The notes beneath the pieces are model-generated. The model worked only from the letters and a program-made list of their open reading frames with translations, was not told the origin of the DNA and did not search any database. Below, piece by piece: positions 5,836-6,893 of a stretch of DNA of 6,893 nucleotides (position 1 is the first letter of the stretch; every line of letters starts with the position of its first letter). Source of the DNA: Planctomycetota bacterium (GTDB taxonomy: Bacteria > Planctomycetota > UBA8108). The position numbers were made by a program, and so were the translations under genes. The stretch lies in the NCBI GenBank assembly GCA_022451445.1, contig JAKUSY010000166.1, positions 1 to 6,893 of the forward strand. The letters are read 5' to 3'.

Positions 5836-6492
5836 TTACTCTCCCGAGTCCTCGGCATCGCCTTCCTCTTCCCCATCCTCCTGGGGCTTGCCGATCACCT
5901 CCGGCTCCGCGCCATCGGCCTCCTCTCCAACCTCCTCGACCGCTTCCTCCTCGACCTCCTCGATGGGCGCGACGACCTGCAGGACCAACGCATCCGGATC
6001 ATCCGTGAACACGCATCCATCGGGAACCTCGAGGTCTTCGATGCGAATGACATCTCCTATCTTCAACTCGATGACATTGATGCTAATCGAGGCCGGGAAG
6101 CCGGCCGGGAGGCTCTCCACCTTGACCTCCTTCATGGGGAACTGGAGCATCCCACTAGCCACCGTTCCAATCAGCTCGACTCCCACATCAAGGGTGATCT
6201 TCTGGGTGATATCGATGCGGGTAAAGTCGACGTGGATAACCTCTGATCCGAGATTGTCGTACTGGACCTCCTTGACCACGCTCTGTTCTTTTCCATCGCC
6301 AACCTCCAGGGTGAAGATTCGATGCCCCGCCATGAAGATGCGGGTGAACTCTTTCGTGTTGACGGTCACCGTCAGGTTTTCTTTGCCAAGGCCGTAGATG
6401 TTGGCCGGCAGCAATCCCTCTTTGCGGAATGTCCTCGAAGCTTTTCTGCCGTAGTCCGAGCGTTCCTGAGCAATAAGTTTAATTTCGTCCAT
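5836..6492 (-). CDS. rplY: 50S ribosomal protein L25, CTC/TL5 type, with acidic tail
   Basis: L25 binds 5S rRNA in the central protuberance. The long two-domain form (general stress protein CTC, or TL5) has about 185-220 residues; this one has 218. The N-terminal 5S-binding domain shows RKASRTFRKEGLLPANIYG (16-34), KEFTRIF (47-53), VKEVQYDN (73-80) and VIHVDFTRID (85-94). The C-terminal beta domain (about 98-175) includes ELIGTVASGMLQF (106-118), and IKIGDVIRIEDL-like sequence (ELKIGDVIRIEDLEVPDG, 142-159). From about 177 to 218 the chain is acidic, about half E and D. Such tails are common in this form of L25. The start is ATG at 6492, which gives the usual short lead before the conserved core. 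GAGAGGA lies 8 nt upstream. A TTG at 6549 would add 19 residues without family support and begin only 7 nt from the glmU stop. pth follows after 3 nt. Confidence 0.95.
   Translation of the reverse strand: MDEIKLIAQERSDYGRKASRTFRKEGLLPANIYGLGKENLTVTVNTKEFTRIFMAGHRIFTLEVGDGKEQSVVKEVQYDNLGSEVIHVDFTRIDITQKITLDVGVELIGTVASGMLQFPMKEVKVESLPAGFPASISINVIELKIGDVIRIEDLEVPDGCVFTDDPDALVLQVVAPIEEVEEEAVEEVGEEADGAEPEVIGKPQEDGEEEGDAEDSGE
5839..5845 (-). promoter_or_regulatory. Shine-Dalgarno for the CTG start of pth, inside the end of the L25 gene
   Basis: GGGAGAG (5845-5839) overlaps the last codons of the L25 gene. Its GGGAG core ends 8 nt before the CTG at 5832. This spacing supports initiation at CTG and coupling to termination at the L25 TAA (5838-5836). 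Confidence 0.65.
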
Positions 6493-6556
6493 CGATCCGA
6501 TCCTCTCGAGTTTCACTGCAGGCCGGCGCGACCGTACCTGTACGATCAAATTTCAA

Positions 6557-6893
6557 CTAATCCTGACAGCTGCCACCGCCGCCATCTTCTTTATTTTTTT
6601 TGTGTGGCCGCGCCGGAACCCCGACAACAACCTCCCCATCGCGAACATCCCGATTTTGCAGGATAACGGATCCCGCCCCGGTCATCGCATCCTTGCCCAC
6701 GGTTACAGGGGCGACGAGAATAGTTCCACTGCCGATGAACGCCCCATCTTTGACCGTCACCTGGTGTTTGTCCTTTCCATCGTAGTTCGCAAAAATGGTG
6801 CCGGCCCCGATGTTGACCTTTTCCCCTACATCTCCATCTCCAATATAGCTCAGGTGGCTGGCTTTGCTGCCCGCTCCGAGCCTCGAATTCTTT
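6557..6893 (-). CDS. glmU: GlmU, C-terminal acetyltransferase part (runs off the right edge)
   Basis: GlmU makes UDP-N-acetylglucosamine, the precursor for peptidoglycan and lipid A. The 111 residues in the window are the end of the left-handed beta-helix that acetylates glucosamine-1-phosphate. Seen: KASHLSYIGDGDVG (residues 10-23 of the fragment), NIGAGTI (27-33), NYDGKDKH (36-43) and LVAPVTVG, with hexapeptide-repeat spacing. H13, N36 and K42 correspond to H363, N386 and K392 of E. coli GlmU, with matching distances between them. The end differs from E. coli: GVPARPHKK followed by a polar Gly-rich tail with a cysteine (GGGGSCQD). An A8 run lies in the codons just before this tail. The uridylyltransferase domain, if present, lies outside the window, so a bifunctional enzyme is inferred. 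The L25 gene follows after 64 nt. Confidence 0.93.
   Translation of the reverse strand, partial: KNSRLGAGSKASHLSYIGDGDVGEKVNIGAGTIFANYDGKDKHQVTVKDGAFIGSGTILVAPVTVGKDAMTGAGSVILQNRDVRDGEVVVGVPARPHKKNKEDGGGGSCQD

Noticed and set aside
6533..6544. CGTAC-CT-GTACG inverted repeat between glmU and the L25 gene
   Set aside because: Five-bp arms with a 2-nt spacer are too short to call an operator or hairpin without conservation.

Overview
All nine genes lie on the minus strand, so transcription runs from the right end of the window to the left. The order is glmU (3' part), rplY/ctc (L25), pth, rpsF (S6), ssb, rplI (L9), dnaB, ompH/skp and lpxC (5' part). This is a dense core-genome block with gaps of about 3 to 170 nt. 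It contains no mobile element, RNA gene, CRISPR array or transferred island that I can see.

The organism is a Gram-negative, diderm bacterium, because it encodes LpxC (lipid A) and a Skp-type periplasmic chaperone. A tandem-OB SSB between rpsF and rplI, no rpsR in the cluster, and dnaB followed by ompH and lpxC suggest a lineage outside the Proteobacteria. A Verrucomicrobia/PVC-like bacterium is my best guess from gene order alone, with modest confidence. The protein families are clear; the taxon is inference.

Right part (5166-6893): the acetyltransferase end of GlmU, a CTC/TL5-type L25 with an acidic tail, and peptidyl-tRNA hydrolase. Pth has no ATG, GTG or TTG at its N-terminus. Its conserved beginning fits only a CTG start, 3 nt after the L25 stop and 8 nt after a Shine-Dalgarno sequence. 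A good sigma70-like promoter overlaps the pth stop codon and would drive rpsF and the genes after it.

Middle part (2806-5165): S6 (TTG start) carries an acidic tail of about 108 residues. An SSB with two OB folds in one chain follows, then L9 with an acidic tail of about 58 residues. The usual rpsR (S18) is absent and no gap here is long enough to hold it.

Left part (1-2805): the replicative helicase DnaB with all motifs intact, its start ambiguous around a GC-rich hairpin. After a 170-nt spacer with a possible promoter come OmpH/Skp and the N-terminal 160 residues of LpxC.

The genes join translation (S6, L9, L25, Pth), replication (SSB, DnaB) and envelope biogenesis (GlmU, OmpH, LpxC), all growth-linked jobs. 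I found no undescribed multi-gene system. The most unusual points are the encoded acidic tails on three ribosomal proteins, the CTG start of pth, the tandem-OB SSB and the missing rpsR.
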